A stretch of 64,000 bases of DNA from Delphinus delphis. Lineage: Eukaryota > Chordata > Mammalia > Artiodactyla > Delphinidae. The notes beneath the pieces are model-generated. The model worked only from the letters and a program-made list of their open reading frames with translations, did not search any database and had not been told where the DNA came from. Each line of letters opens with the position of its first letter. Position 1 is the stretch's first letter. Below are positions 30,701 through 43,910 of the stretch, one piece after another. The position numbers were made by a program, and so were the translations under genes. The stretch is from assembly GCF_949987515.2 (NCBI RefSeq), contig NC_082689.1, forward strand, positions 8,175,501-8,239,500. The letters run 5' to 3'.

Positions 30701-33284
30701 CATGACACGTATGTCCCATTTGAAAGCCAAAATCATCTTTGGCTTTGCTTTTTTTTTTTTAAAAGATGGTTGTAATTTGAGGAAGTTGATTTCTCAGTAC
30801 TGTAGCATTTTTAAAGCTAGGTAAAATTCAGGATCTCCAAATGTGGATTTCGATAGGATTTAAGGTAATATCCCCATTCTTCTGAATAATGTATAAGAAA
30901 CAGTTGCTGACCCTTTTGGGAATGCACCTCAGGAAAGTGCCTTCTGTTATCTCTCCTTCGATCAGGTAGTTCTGGGAAGCAAATAAAAATGCAAAGGGAG
31001 TCGCTATGAATCTCTTTGGTTATGTCTATTCTAGTTTGTTTCTGAGCAGTTTCAGGCACATAACTGCACATATATCAGTAGAATAATAGACCTACTAGAA
31101 AAAGAAAGGTTTGTTTCACTGTTTGACTTTGCTAGTGAGAGGACTGTGTTATGTTTCAAATAGCGATCTTTTTCTCATTACTAACTTTCTTGCCTCCACT
31201 GGTTCCCAGACCAGTTTGAATTTTGATTGTATGCTTTCCAAGCATAGTACCTCTGCCAGGGCCAGAGTATCATTTCACAGGCATATCACCACTGATTACA
31301 GTGCTGCATATTATGTTTCAAGGATACTGAAACCAGGTTTCTCAGGGATCCGTTTATATTTTCTCACCTTGTCCCCATAAATAGGAAAAGTACCACAGGG
31401 AAAAATCACTGGGAACTTATTGGTCAAAGAAAGATGTTTAACTGCCGATCAATTAGAACTGGTTCTTAAAATATACCAAAAAATAAGATGCTCTGTATAA
31501 CCAATGCTAGTGCAGGAGGAGCCTAAGAGGAGGGCTTTGATATTTAAGAATTAATGAAAGTGGGAGTAGGAGAAGGAAGTGAGTTCAGAGAGTGAACAAA
31601 GAAGAGAGAGTTTGAGAGGGGAGAGATCATAAAGGCAGAGTGTTAAAGGACAGAGAACAAGAACAAAAAGAAAAAAACACAACCAAAAACTAGGTAAGCA
31701 GAGCCAAGGAAGGCATTCCTGTGATGAAAATGTTCGGGATACCACTAAACAGAAACTCCCTTTGTTTACTGCTGGTCATTGCAGCTGCTTCCACCCCAGA
31801 GGAATGAGAGGGGGAAGTTTTTCTTCATGCCTGTGACCTTGGTATTGGAGCTTTGCCTCCTATTACTCAGGTCTGCCATAGTAGACATTAGCATATGTCA
31901 TTTGTGCTTAGTCAGCCATTCTGCCTGAAAATTCTAGCCACCTTGAAACTCCTCAGACTACAGGTAATGAGCCACATGCCCATGTATAATTTACAGGTAC
32001 TCTGCCAAGTCGTGAATACAACTTCAGAATGGGCTTTTAAACTCGAATGTGTTTTTACCTGCAATTTAGCTTCCTGACTTAACTGTTCTCCTTAAGGAGA
32101 ATGGGGGTGTTTTGGTTTGTTGGTTTTCGCTGAGCTCCATCTCTAGTCTGGCCTTTCCATAGCCTGCTGAACCCTGAATGAGCAGCTCTCCTTGTTTGGC
32201 TTCTAGACACTCTTCAGTGAGCCTTGATTTCTGGTTGCTCAGCCTGAATGAGAATTCTAATCAACCCCTCTGACTCGCTCTCTGATGCTCAGTGTGGTTC
32301 AACACATATTTGAGAGGCAATTACGTGCTGAGCACTGAGAAGAGAAGGATAAATAATATAGTGCCAATGGAATTTGACTTGCAGACTTATATGCATGGTA
32401 CGTTCTGATAAGTACTGTGATGCGAGTATAAACAAGTGTACAGGTGCACTGAGGAGGAACCAAAACTTTGCCTCAGGGTGTACCAGGGAACGAAATCAGA
32501 GAGGTTGACAATAGCACTGGGTTCTTAAGGAGAGTACTGGAGGGTGGGATGCCCATTCTGGTGGGAGCGGAGCAGCGGTCTGCTAAATACTCAAGCAAAA
32601 GAAGATATTGTCTTTGGGAAGTAGAGCAGTTAGGGATGGCTGGAGGATAGGCTGTGCCTAGGAGCTAGGGTAGGAGGTGGCTGGAGAATGCAAAGGTTGG
32701 CAGAGACTAGACTTGGTGTCTTCCTCCCTCCAGTAAGGCTTGAGTTACCCTCTTAACTTCTTCACTCCAGACTTATAGCAGTTCATTATACCTGCTACCC
32801 TCCTGGTTGCCTGTTGATTTCCTGTTCTTTATTAAATTGTCCTTTCTACTTGACCTACCTTCCTATCTCACCCTTCTCCATTGTTCTTTTAACCTATTAT
32901 TAACTTACAACCTTTTTTAAAAATCAGTATTCCCAAACCTATTTACAAAGCCTGAACTTATATGTTCCTCAGAAATGTGTGTGTCTGAGGATGGAAGGAT
33001 TTTTTTTTTTTTTTTGGACAGTCACATAGGATTAACCGTGCCCATGTCAAGCAAGAGCAGAGGTCTTTCTGTCCTCTAGAACAGAAGTTTAAAGCTTCTT
33101 AAACTATTACTGGTAGCAAACCAGGTTTTTACTTCTAATCCTTTACAGACTGATATTTTTATAAAATAACTAAAATGAATTATTAGAAAAATGACATAGA
33201 AAATAAAAGTCAAAAATTTTATTATTAGAATCAACATTCAAATTACTCTGCTAAATTGCTATTAAAATTTTTAAATACTTGTCA
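30701..33284. other. PDE6D intron 1, unique sequence
   Basis: No exon or clear transposon. 32280-32700 has the composition of very old repeats. A T-run lies at 33001-33015. Confidence 0.55.
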
Positions 33285-33512
33285 CATATATGCACTACCA
33301 AATGTAAAATAGATAGCTAGTGGGAAGCAGCCTCATAGCACAGGGAGATCAGCTCAGTGCCTTGTGACCACCTAGAGGGGTGGGAGGGAAACGCAAGAAG
33401 GAGGGGTTATGGGGATATATGTATACGTAGAGCTGACTCACTTTGTTATACAGCAGAAACTAACACACCATTGTAAAGCAATTATACTCCAATAAAGATG
33501 TTAAAAAAATAA
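33285..33512 (+). mobile_element. L1 3' UTR-only insertion
   Basis: This contains only the last 230 bases of a young L1, from 'gcactaccaaatgtaaaata' to 'ccaataaagatgttaaaaaa'. A short imperfect duplication (taaatacttgt / taaattaatacttgt) flanks it. Confidence 0.9.
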
Positions 33513-34475
33513 AATTTAATTTAAAATAAATAAATTAATACTTGTTGCAAACTGGTAACCAATGCCTTCACAAACCAGCACCAGTCTGTGGACCATATTT
33601 TGAGTAACACATCTGTAGAATCCCCAGTACAACGAGTGCCTGATACACAGTAGAATTCAGTGCATGTTTGGGGAATAAATATGTGGATGAGATGGTTAGC
33701 GTGATTATAGTATAGGAGGGGAAAAATGATAGTGGCAGCTCTCTTTGGAGAGTTGAAGGGAAATGATTTAGTGAGAAAGTAAAGAGTACTCTAGTAATGT
33801 TACCTTCCATGTAAAATAAACTTTTTGTCATCACTCTCAGAGCATTGTTCCTTTGGCTCTCTCGTGAGGCAAATATGTACTAGTAAATCACCTTTGTGAA
33901 TTTATGAGAAATATTAGTTTTGATCTTGCCAAAAAATATAAAAGTTACTCTGAATGTTTGCAGAAAAAATGTCAACCTGCTTATCTGAACTAGGTTTTAG
34001 GAGCAGTTCTACAGTTGGCAAGGATTGATTTCAAATACTAACCCCTGCTCTTTAAATGAAAGTATTTCTCTGTGTTATAATGTGGACCATACTGCCAGAT
34101 GCTTTGCCTGCCTGAGATTTTCTCATTTCCTTTTGCATGTTCTCAGAAGATAAGCTGAATAGGATAAGAAGTCTTTATATCAAAAACTTTGTAATAAACA
34201 AGACTTCTATGTCCATTAAGGTAATTTCAGGTTGCTTATAACACTGCAAATTTTCAGTACTTAAAAGCAAATTGTAAGGTCTTGAATCCCTTTCAAATAA
34301 GGAATTCATGGCATCATTCAGGGAATAGAAAAGCAAGAGGTGTACTTTTTAGTATTTGAACACATAGCTGCATTTCAAGGAGATCATTAATTTGAAATAT
34401 TTAATTAATTGAATGCAACTTATAACAGGGAAGTTTTATTATCATAAACAGAGTTTTGTTTCCATTGTGGATCAG

Positions 34476-34765
34476 TAAAGTCAGCCCTCCATATTTGTGG
34501 GTTCCACATCCTGGGGTTCAACTGCATATCAAAAATATTCAGGAAAAAAAATTCCAGAAAGTTCCAAAAAGCAAAACTTGAATTTGCCATGCCAGTAACT
34601 ATTTACATAGCGTTTACATTGTATTAGGTATTATAAATATTCTAGAGATGATTTAAAGTATGCGGGAGGACGTGCATAGGTTGTATGCAAATACTATGCC
34701 ATTTTATATGCAAATACTATGCCATTTTATAAATAAGGGTCTTGAGCATCCACAGATTATAGTGT
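34476..34765. mobile_element. Tigger/pogo-like DNA transposon fossil
   Basis: The left end, with 'cagccctccatatttgtggg' then 'ttccacatcctggggttcaa', matches the ends of MER2/Tigger-type elements. The right end 'gagcatccacagatt' is the matching inverted part. A 23-bp tandem duplication lies inside (34684-34729). Confidence 0.65.
34684..34729. repeat. 23-bp tandem duplication with octamer motifs
   Basis: Two identical copies of a 23-mer beginning tatgcaaatactatgcc (34684-34706 and 34707-34729). Each contains ATGCAAAT. Confidence 0.95.
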
Positions 34766-34960
34766 AGAGCTATGTTTACCAGCTGTGAGTTCCTGAGAAA
34801 GGTGTTTAACTTCTGAGAGCAGTAGTGTTTCATGTGAGTGTCATTATTAAGTGAGATAAGATTGAAAAATAGAAAAGGAGGGGCTCTTAGGACAGTGCTT
34901 AGCATGTGCATTGAATGTGGGTACTCAGATATTAGTTCTTTTACCCTGCCTCCTCTTTCT
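34766..34960 (+). repeat. MIR fragment
   Basis: 'accagctgtgagttcctgag', 'ggtgtttaacttctgag' and 'acagtgcttagcatgtgca' indicate MIR. It directly follows the Tigger-like element. Confidence 0.65.
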
Positions 34961-35796
34961 TTGAAAGACCAGCTTTAAGCGATTAATGTAGCCAGATGCC
35001 AGATAAGGCTGGAAATATTATTCACCTTTTCCCTGGCCTTGTGTCTGCAGTTATCAAGTTGAACAAGACTGCTAGGAAGCTAGCTCTGAGAAAGGCAAGA
35101 GTTAGGACTTTCTTTATCTGTCTGCACTGGTAATGAATCATAGATTAAGAATTATTTGACCTTTACAGCATTGTTAGGCTACTATAATCAGTGGGGTTTC
35201 CCTTAGCCTTTGGAGATTTTATAGAAACTCAGAAGAGAGACAAGAACCTCAATCTGAAACTGATTTCCCCCAATCCTGACTGGACTGGATTGTCCAGCAA
35301 TACCCCTTATCATTTGAATGTAGAAGAGACCAACCCCTCAACTAGTACTAGATCTGTTATCTGGACATTCTTGTGCCTTTATTGATTTTATATAGTTAGA
35401 GTGGTTCAGTAATTTCTGGAAAGCTTGCCTAAGCTAAAAAAAAATTGTGTCTCTAGGCACAGAGCCTATCCTCTGTAATATGTCATCTATCCATCAAGGA
35501 TATGTAAAGGATCAAGAATCAGGGACCCCCAAAAGTAAATGAGTTCTGACCTGTGGAATACACTAACAGCATTATCTGAGCTGGCGTTCCACACCAGAAG
35601 GCATCCTGTATTCTGCAGTGTTTGAAGTGCCTTTCTAGCCTCGTGTCCTGGAAGAACTGCTTGTCCTGTACCACAAGCTTAGGGATCATGACTTACTCTT
35701 CTTCTGTCCCCCAGTCTTGAGTGTAGTTTCTCCCTGGTACAGACTGGGCATGCAGGAGGCCTGTTTATGTCATATAAATGTTAAGAGAATGGTTGT

Positions 35797-36005
35797 TGAA
35801 ATCAGGTACTCAAAAACCAACTTTATGACTTATTGGCTTTGTGACCTTTAAGCATGGTACTTGCCATCCCTAAACCACAGATACCTCATCCATACAAGGG
35901 CTATAATAATAATACCTATTTCATAGGGTTGTGAGGATTGATTTAGATGTGGATAAAGCACTTAGCCAGTATCTGGCACTCAAGACATGTTAACTATCAC
36001 CATTA
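35797..36005 (+). repeat. MIR element
   Basis: 'ttattggctttgtgaccttt', 'aataatacctatttcatagg' and 'cttagccagtatctggcac' match MIR. Confidence 0.85.
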
Positions 36006-36702
36006 TACAGTAAATAAGTGCTGAATACAAGGATCAGTGGGACTATTATGGTTGTGCGTGATTCTGCCAAAGATTCTTACATCCAGGAGATGTGTAACAT
36101 GAATCATCTGGCATCAGAATTCTTGCATTTCTTGGTAAAGTCTTCCCCTTTAGTTTCTTCTGTTTATTTAAACAGAGGTTTTCTCAGATATGGCCCATTT
36201 GATAATGTCTGATAAAGTGTACCAGCTGATTCATATAATGCCCCAGATAATTTTATATGAAAGTTTTCCTATTTTATTGGTTTTAGAAATTATTTTGAAG
36301 GAATAACAGTCTGATGGTGACTTATGAATACTTTTATATTAAATACTTACTTTGTCATTCTAAAAAATATGCTAAACATTTCTAATTTCCATGGGAAAGC
36401 CCTCAGGAAAAAAAAAATCCCTCTGCCGCCTTTTTGTTAACGTCTCTAGTGAAGTTTAGAAATTCGAAGAAGAGTATTGCCAAGAAGCTGCAAAGAGACC
36501 CCATGTTTGAGCTTCCCACGTTCTTTCTGCACACAAAGAGAAGCATTTGGGCAAATAGTCCACTGTTTGTTGTTGGTTCCTAAAGCACTGCCAGGGGAGA
36601 CTTATGCTCCTGGGGTCTCTTATGTCCCAGGAGGGAGATGATGGAGGATGATTATTAATCTACACCAACTTCAGTTTATTAGCTGTACTGGTTCCCAAAC
36701 AT

Positions 36703-36919
36703 GGTGTTTTTTTTGGTGTTTTTTTTTTGCGGTACGCGGGCCTCTCACTGTTGTGGCCCCTCCCGTTGCAGAGCACAGGCTCCGGACGCGCAGGTTCAGA
36801 GGCCATGGCTCACGGGCCCAGCTGCTCCGCGGCATGTGGGATCTTCCCGGACCAGGGCACGAACCCGTGTCCCCTGCATCGGCAGGTGGACTCTCAACCA
36901 CTGCGCCACCAGGGAGGCC
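36703..36919 (-). mobile_element. CHR-type SINE, short form, minus
   Basis: Short form on the minus strand, antisense in PDE6D intron 1, flanked by cccaaacatg on both sides. The poly-A tail is interrupted by G/T bases. Confidence 0.94.
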
Positions 36920-37493
36920 CCCAAACATGTTTTTGACAGTGAAATATTCTGCAGGTTCTCTTGTGGTGTTTCTCTATCCATTTCCAGCACGGCAGCCAAA
37001 GATTTTATTTTTTCCATAACAATGTTTTACACATTTGATTTTTTTTTCTCATACTGCCCACCTCTCTTGTCTTCTAAGCTTGCTTGCCCTTCTTTGTGCA
37101 CACAACTATATAAGCTCCAACGACTGTTTTCCCCTGAAAAATGTAGTTATTCCAAACTTTCTTTCAGTCCCCTAAAATCTTATTTCCTAGAAACATCTTT
37201 TTCTCCTCATATCAATTCCTTGTTCATCCGCTGTAGATTACCCCTTCCTGGCTGGCATAGAATGTGGGCTTCAGTGGCTATAATTTTTTCTTTCCATTCT
37301 TTAAAAGAGTTTTCTTTCCCAGAACCCTACAGCTACTCAGAGTATGATCCCTGAGCCAGTGCAGAATCTCAGGTCCTATCCTGAACCAGAATCTATATTT
37401 TGACAAGATCCGCACATGATTTGTATGCACATGAAAGTTTAAGAAAGCACTGCTGTAAATCATGTTTTGCTCAGAAGGGGGAAAGCTGGCAAG

Positions 37494-37676
37494 TAGTGGT
37501 TCTCAACCCTGGCTGTTCAGTGGAATCACCTGGGGAACTTTGAAAAATACTGATGCCTAGGTACCATCTTCAAAGATGCTAGTTTAATTGGTCTGGGGGG
37601 TGGTCCAGAAATTGGGAATTTTAAACGTTCCCCAGGCAATTCTAATATGCAGCCAAGGTTAAGAACCACTCTAGTG
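37494..37676. mobile_element. MER5A-type hAT DNA transposon fossil
   Basis: Terminal inverted repeats are visible: 'agtggttctcaaccctggct' at the left and 'gccaaggttaagaaccact' at the right. The inside reads 'ggaatcacctggggaacttt'. This is a non-autonomous hAT-Charlie element of about 180 bp, common to placental mammals. Confidence 0.9.
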
Positions 37677-37679
37677 CAT

Positions 37680-40068
37680 GAATCTTAAAATTTGCCCTAG
37701 TTTCCTAGAATAGCAGTATATGTAAATCAGTGCAAAACTAATGACTAAGTAAAAGACTATGTTTTTTACATTTACATTTATTGGGAGGACATATATATAC
37801 ACATAGAAAAAATTGGAAATATAAACACTAAAATATTAAATGGTAATCTCTGGTTTATAGGATTACAGCTATTGTTTTTTTGTCCTCTATTTTCCAGACT
37901 TTCTATAATAACCATGAATTCTTTTGGTAAAAAATCCTCATATGTGTATATATACTTTTTAACAAATGTGATCACATTATATGTATTTTGTAAACCTCCT
38001 CATTTTAAAAAAAAGTTTATCCTTTTTCACACATCAGTATATTACAAATATTTTCTCATACCATTAAATATCATTTACATAGGCTTTTATATTGTTTAAA
38101 GTGAATCTTGACCCAGGATGACTGGATTTTTACTTAAAAGGTATGTTTATATACTGACTAGAGTCTTTTGAGAGACTGACTGTTTAACTCTTGGAAACCT
38201 TTAGTGCTTGGAAGCTTTCCTTGTCCACAGAAGGGAAGATGTTTAAATGGAGATGTCAGAACTGCGGTGAGGTCAGAATCAGACCTTCCCAGAGGCTTTT
38301 GCAACTGTCATCAATTGAGTACCAGCATTTTTCTGAGCACTTAAACCTAACACATAGAACTTGACTTTACCATCCCAGAAGATGCTGTACCCTAGGGAAT
38401 CCTTAATGATGTTTGTCTCGCAACCTATGTGTCCTATTGGAGGGCATTATATTTCTGAACTTCCTCTTCAAATCGTTTTTGGTTTAGTTGGAATTGTGCT
38501 TCAAGACAACTAATATCTATTACAGTTTGAGTTTCCTCTGCATTAATGTGTACATTTTGATATGAAGAGCTGGAATATCCTTTGAGCAACATCTTGAAAA
38601 CATCAGTGGTATATAGTTGGCCAGGCTATGTTGTAATTAAAGAAAGTCAAGTACCTCTTTTTTCCTGAACTTGGGAATAAATACCAGTCCTCCAGCTTAA
38701 AAAAAAAATGATCTGCCTTTTCCTCTTGGCTGTTCTATTCCTGACCCAGTCCAGTTGCATTGTATGGGAAAGGAATAATTTTGCTAGTGGTCTCTTTACA
38801 ATCAGAAGAAAGGAGATACATTCTACAGTTGGGGAACCTTTTAAAAGATGCACAGTAGCTGACTCTGCAGGGGAAGAGTTCTGCTTGTCATCTTTTTTAC
38901 TTCATTTAACCTTTTCTCTACCAGAATCTATATATAAAAGGTTCAGAAATATACAGTTTTTAATTTCAGAGAAATAGGCTAAATGTTTTATTCACAGATT
39001 TGTAGTTCTGACTAACACAGCTTTTAAACTTAGCAGTTCTTCTGAGGAGAAAGATTCCACAACACTTCACAACCTAAAGACTTCAGGAGCTGTACCTACT
39101 GACTAAGGTCATGAGGGGATGTGTGTTCCTTTGAGTAGTGTTTGATCTGAGGTTGTGCCTAACCTGAGACAGTAGTGCTATCGACCTTGGCTATCTTGCC
39201 TGGTTATGCAAATCAGGAAGAGAGGCGACACCTGGGTATGGCACAGTATTGAAAGATGATACAAGTTAGTGAGTGGATATTCAGCTTTGGAGGCATGTTT
39301 TAGACACTGATACTTATCTTATCTCACAAGACCTGATCACAAGCAAGCCAAAGACGATACTTTGTACAAGCCTCCATTATAGATAGTACTTCTCACATTG
39401 CATTGTAATTATTCTTTTACCTGGTGGTTTTCCCTACCTGGAGGAGAACTCCAGAGAGCATGTAGAGAGTCATGTCTTATTAATCATAGTATATCCTAGC
39501 CCTGAGCGTAACACTCATAAGTGTTCAGTAAATGTTAGGCAAATGAAATGTCCAGTCAGCCATGTTATAATCCAAAACCCTTTGGTCATTCAAATGTGGA
39601 TTAACATTTTTTTTTTTTTTTTTTTTTTTACCAATTGTAAGTTGATCATTACTTCACACCAGTAACTGTTTAACAACTGTATAGTAGATGACTATTCTGG
39701 ACATTCTGGAGGGAAAATAAAGAGGAAATAATTAGGAAAACTTCTATCTAAAATTACATCAAAATTTGGGGATTCAATTTTTAGACCACATTTATTTATG
39801 TTCAGAATGGCATTGTGTTTTGGAGGATGTGCATATACTGCACTACGTGTCATTATAGTACCTTAACTCTTAAATAAGATATGAAAACACAAATTAAGAA
39901 AGGAATATTTCCCTGGCCACTGATGTTAGTATATAAGGTAAATTAAATAGATGAGACACATGTTTGATGTTTGGATGCCTAGCAAAATTATTGCACAAAA
40001 GCATTATTTTGACTTCTTAGCTATTAGTCAGAAACACTGTAGTAGTCAGCTTAGAATTTGTTCATCCT
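37680..40068. other. PDE6D intron 1, mostly unique sequence
   Basis: Possible old L1 3' end at about 37740-38100 ('tttatagtaacc'-type tail on the minus strand), otherwise no recognisable element. The poly-T run is listed separately. Confidence 0.5.
39606..39631. repeat. Poly-T run (about 26 bases)
   Basis: An uninterrupted T run with no recognisable retrotransposon attached on either side. Confidence 0.9.
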
Positions 40069-40083
40069 GAGTAATTGTTTTTT

Positions 40084-40194
40084 TTGGTCATGCCATGAGG
40101 CTTATAGGATCTTGGTTCCCCAACCAGGGTTGGACCTGGGGCCAAGGCAGTGAAAGCACTGAGTCCTAACCACTGGACCGCCAGGGAACTTCCC
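40084..40194 (-). mobile_element. CHR-1-like SINE, head-only form, minus
   Basis: A 110-bp element with the perfect duplication gagtaattgttttttt (from 40069 and from 40195). Confidence 0.88.
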
Positions 40195-40366
40195 GAGTAA
40201 TTGTTTTTTTATTTTTTAAAAATGAAATATATGATTGAGATTAGTGTAGAATAAATATATGTTATAGTACATATTAAACTATGTTTCAATATGTACCAAA
40301 TTGCTATTTTAAATTAGTTCCTAACACTATATGTAAGAGAAAATTCAACAAGAAAAAAAGTGTATT

Positions 40367-40394
40367 TACTAAAGGAATATTACTAAAGGAATAT
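40367..40394. repeat. 14-bp tandem duplication
   Basis: tactaaaggaatat occurs twice in a row, just before the SINE at 40427. Confidence 0.95.
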
Positions 40395-40426
40395 TCTATA
40401 CAAAAGAGCAATTCCTTTTATTTTAT

Positions 40427-40630
40427 TTTATTTTTTTTTGCGGTACACGAGCCTCTCACTGTTGTGGCCTCTCCCGTTGCAGAGCACAGGCTCCGGACGC
40501 GCAGGCTCAGCGGCCATGGCTCACGGGCCCAGCCGCTCCACAGCATGTGGAATCTTCCCGGACCGGGGCTCAAACCCGAGTCCCCTGCATCGGCAGGTGG
40601 ACTCTCAACCACTGCACCACCAGGGAATCC
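40427..40630 (-). mobile_element. CHR-type SINE, short form, minus
   Basis: Short form flanked by agagcaattccttt / agagcaatttcttt. It lies about 230 bp from the head-only SINE at 40084. Confidence 0.94.
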
Positions 40631-40649
40631 CAGAGCAATTTCTTTATAA

Positions 40650-40855
40650 ACTTAGAAGGTGGCTTAGTAGAGCAAGACCCGGGTTCTAATCTGTCTATAC
40701 TTCTCACTAGCTGTGAGGCTTTAAGTGCCTGTTAATGTCTCTGAGGCTGTTTCTTCATCTGTAAAATGGGTGTGATACCTGCTTCAAGAGGGTCAGCTGA
40801 GATAATAGGTATAAAAGTGATTTATGAACTTTAAGGTACTACACAAATGAATGAT
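40650..40855 (+). repeat. MIR element
   Basis: 'gacccgggttctaatctgtc', 'cactagctgtgaggctttaa' and 'tcttcatctgtaaaatgggt' match MIR. Confidence 0.85.
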
Positions 40856-41109
40856 GGATTTCATTGATGGCCTTGGTAGATTTGATAGCCTAATTCTGTA
40901 TTTTTTTTATTATTAAAGTAATGGTTCAGAAAACATTAGGGTGGAAGGTGGATTTGGCATGAGAAATTACTACTAGGCTTTTCCTATATCTAAAGAGTTC
41001 ATATGCAAACCATCCCTTTTTTGTCATTTATAAAATAAAACTTCAAAAAAAAGGTAGAACAGGTTGTGTTAGACTCTCCCGCTCGTGTTTTTTAAATTTT
41101 TTTCTAAAT

Positions 41110-41370
41110 TTATTGAGATAGAATTGATATATAATATGTTTTGGTTTTTTTATTGAAGTATAGTTGATTTACAAAGTTGTATTAGTTTCAGGTGTACAGC
41201 AAAGTTATATATATATATTCTTTTTCAGATTCTTTTCTATTATAGGTTATTACAAGATGTTGAATATAGTTCCCTGTGCTATACAATAGGTCCTTGTTGT
41301 TTATCTCTTTTATATATAGTAGTGTGTATATGTTAATCCCAAACTCCCAATTTATCCCTCCCGCCATGTG
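41110..41370 (-). mobile_element. L1 3' UTR fragment
   Basis: The stretch 'attgaagtatagttgattt' through 'ttccctgtgctatacaatagg' is the 3' UTR of a cetartiodactyl L1 read on the minus strand. It ends near 'tatccctcccgcc'. No ORF2 sequence is retained. Confidence 0.75.
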
Positions 41371-42378
41371 TTTTTTTGTTTTTCAGAATAGATCCAGACC
41401 AAGAATATTTTAACTTTCTGCTGGATCCTTTCTAGTCCTACAGATTCCTTTTCCACATACTTACCAAGTGTCTCTCTGATTCTTTTCTGGATTTTTGCTT
41501 TTTGAAACATTTTATGATCCTTTCATTAATTTTGAAGGCTTTTTCTGATATCTCTATAGTTCTTTTTAAAGTACGTATTTAATAGCTTTATTAAGATACA
41601 ATTCACGCATTTAAAATGTACAATTCAGTGGTTTTTAGTGTATTCACAGTGTTGTGCAGCCATCAACACAATCACTTTTGGAACATTTCATCACCCTGAA
41701 AGAAACCCTTGTACCCATTAGCAGGCATCCCCTGTTTCCTCTACCCTCCCACTCCAGCTCTAGGAAACCATTAGTCTACCTTCTGTCTCTATAGATTTGA
41801 CTATTCTGGATATTTCATGTAAATGGGACCAAAGAATATTTAGTCTTTTGTGACTAGCTTCTTTCACTTAAGATATTGTTTTCAAGGTTCATCCATGTTG
41901 TAGCATGTATCAGTACTTAATTCCATTTTAATTCCAAATAGTAGTCCATTGTGTGGATATACCACATTTTGTTTATCCATTCATCAGTTGATGAACATTT
42001 GGGTTGTCTTCACTTTTTTTGGTTATTATGAGTAATGCTGCTATGAACATTCATGTACAAGTTGTTGTGTGAACATATGTTTTCATATCTCTTAGGCATA
42101 TACCTAGGAGTGGAATAGCTGGGCCGTATGGTAACTCTGTTTAACCTTCTGAGAAACTGCCAGACTCTTCCAAAGTGGCTGCACCATTTTACATTTCCAA
42201 CAGCAGTATATGAGGGTTCCAATTTCTCTACATCATCATCCACGCTATGTCTTCCTGAGAATACTTATCCTAGAGGGTATAAAGTAGTATCTCGTTGTGG
42301 TTTTAATATGCATTTCCCTGATGACTAATGATGTTGAACATCTTTTCATGTGTTTTTGGCTATTGGTATATTTTCTTT

Positions 42379-42734
42379 TTTTTTTTTAATTTCTTTTTTT
42401 AATAAATTTTTTTTTTTGTTACTCATTTATTTTTGGCTGCATTGGATCTTCGTTGCTGCGCGCGGGCTTTCTCTGGTTGCGGCGCACGGGGGCTACTCTT
42501 CATTGCGGTGTGCGGGCTTCTCATTGCGGTGGCTTCTCTTGTTGTGGAGCACAGGCTCTAGGCATGCAGGCTTCAGTAGTTGTGGCTCGCAGACTCTAGA
42601 GCACAGGCTCAGTAGCTGTGGCACACGGGCTTAGTTGCTCCATGGCATGTGGAATCTTCCCGGACCAGGGATTGAACCCGTGTCCCCTGCATTGTCAGGC
42701 GGATTCTCAACCCCTGCACCACCAGGGAAGCCCC
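42379..42734 (-). mobile_element. CHR-type SINE in the A tail of a nested L1
   Basis: Full-length minus-strand copy lying between the 13-bp target duplication and the 3' UTR of the young L1. It therefore entered the poly-A tail of that L1. Confidence 0.88.
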
Positions 42735-43377
42735 TTTTTTTTTGAATTTTATTTTATTTATTTTTTTATACAGCAGGTTCATGTTAGTTATCTATTTTAT
42801 ACATATTAGTGTATATATGTCAATCGCAACCTCCCAATTCATCCCACCACCCCCACCCCGCCACTTTCCCCCCGTGGTGTCCATACGTTTGTTCTCTACA
42901 TCTGTGTCTCTATTTCTGCCCTGCAAACCAGTTCATCTGCACCATTTTTCTAGGTTCCACATATATGTGTTAATATACGATATTTGTTTTTCTCCTTCTG
43001 ACTTACTTTACTCTGTACAACAGTCTCTAGATCCATCCACGTCTCTACAAATGACCCAGTTTCGTTCCCTTTTATGGCTGAGTAATATTCCATTGTACAT
43101 ATGTACCACATCTTCTTTATCCATTTGTCTGTTGATAGGCATTTAGGTTGCTTCTATGACCTGGCTATTGTAAATAGTGCTGCAGTGAACATTTGGGGTG
43201 CATGTGTCTTTTTGAATTACGGTTTTCTCTGGGTATATGCCCAGTAGTGGGATTGCTGGGTCATATGGTAGTTCTATTTTTAGTTTTTTTAAGGAACCTC
43301 CATACTGTTCTCCATAGTGGCTGTATCAATTTACATTCCCACCAACAGTGCAAGAGGGTTCCCTTTTCTCCATATTT
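42735..43377 (-). mobile_element. Young L1 3' end nested in older L1
   Basis: Read on the minus strand this is the ORF2 C-terminus and 3' UTR of a relatively young L1, recognisable by the 'gtgggattgctgggtcatatgg' region and the 3' UTR 'gtatatatgtcaatcgc' region. The whole inserted block 42379-43377 is bounded by a perfect 13-bp duplication, gtatattttcttt (42366-42378 and 43378-43390). Confidence 0.88.
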
Positions 43378-43551
43378 GTATATTTTCTTTGGAGAAATGT
43401 CTGTTCTGATTCTTGTCCATTTTTTAATTGGGTTATTTGTCTTATTATTGAGTTGTAAGAGTTCTTTATAAATTCTGGATACAATTCCCTTATCAGATTT
43501 ATGATTTGCAAATATTTTCTCCCATTCTTTGGGTTGTTTTTCCGTTTTCTT

Positions 43552-43910
43552 TTTTTTTTTTTAAATACTTATTAATTATTTATTTGTTTTTATTTTTGGC
43601 TGCGATGGATCTTAGTTGCGGCACACGGGATCTTTGTTGAGGCATGCAGGATCTTTCCTTGCGGCATGTGGGCTCTTCGTTGGGGCCCGTGGGCTCCTCT
43701 CTTATTGTGGCGCATGGGTTCCAGAGCGCATGGGCTCTGTAGTTTGCAGCATGCAGGCTCTCTAGTTGAGACGCACGAGCTCAGTAGTTGTGGCACACGG
43801 GCTTAGTTGCCCTGCAGCACGTGGGATCTTAGTTCCCTGACAAGGGATCAAACCCACGTCCCCTGCATTGGAAGGTGGATTCTTTACCACTGGACCACCA
43901 GGGAAGTCCC
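43552..43910 (-). mobile_element. CHR-type SINE inside older L1
   Basis: Full-length, diverged copy with imperfect flanks ttgtttttccgttttctt / ttgtttttgcattttctt (43534-43551 and 43911-43928). Confidence 0.9.
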
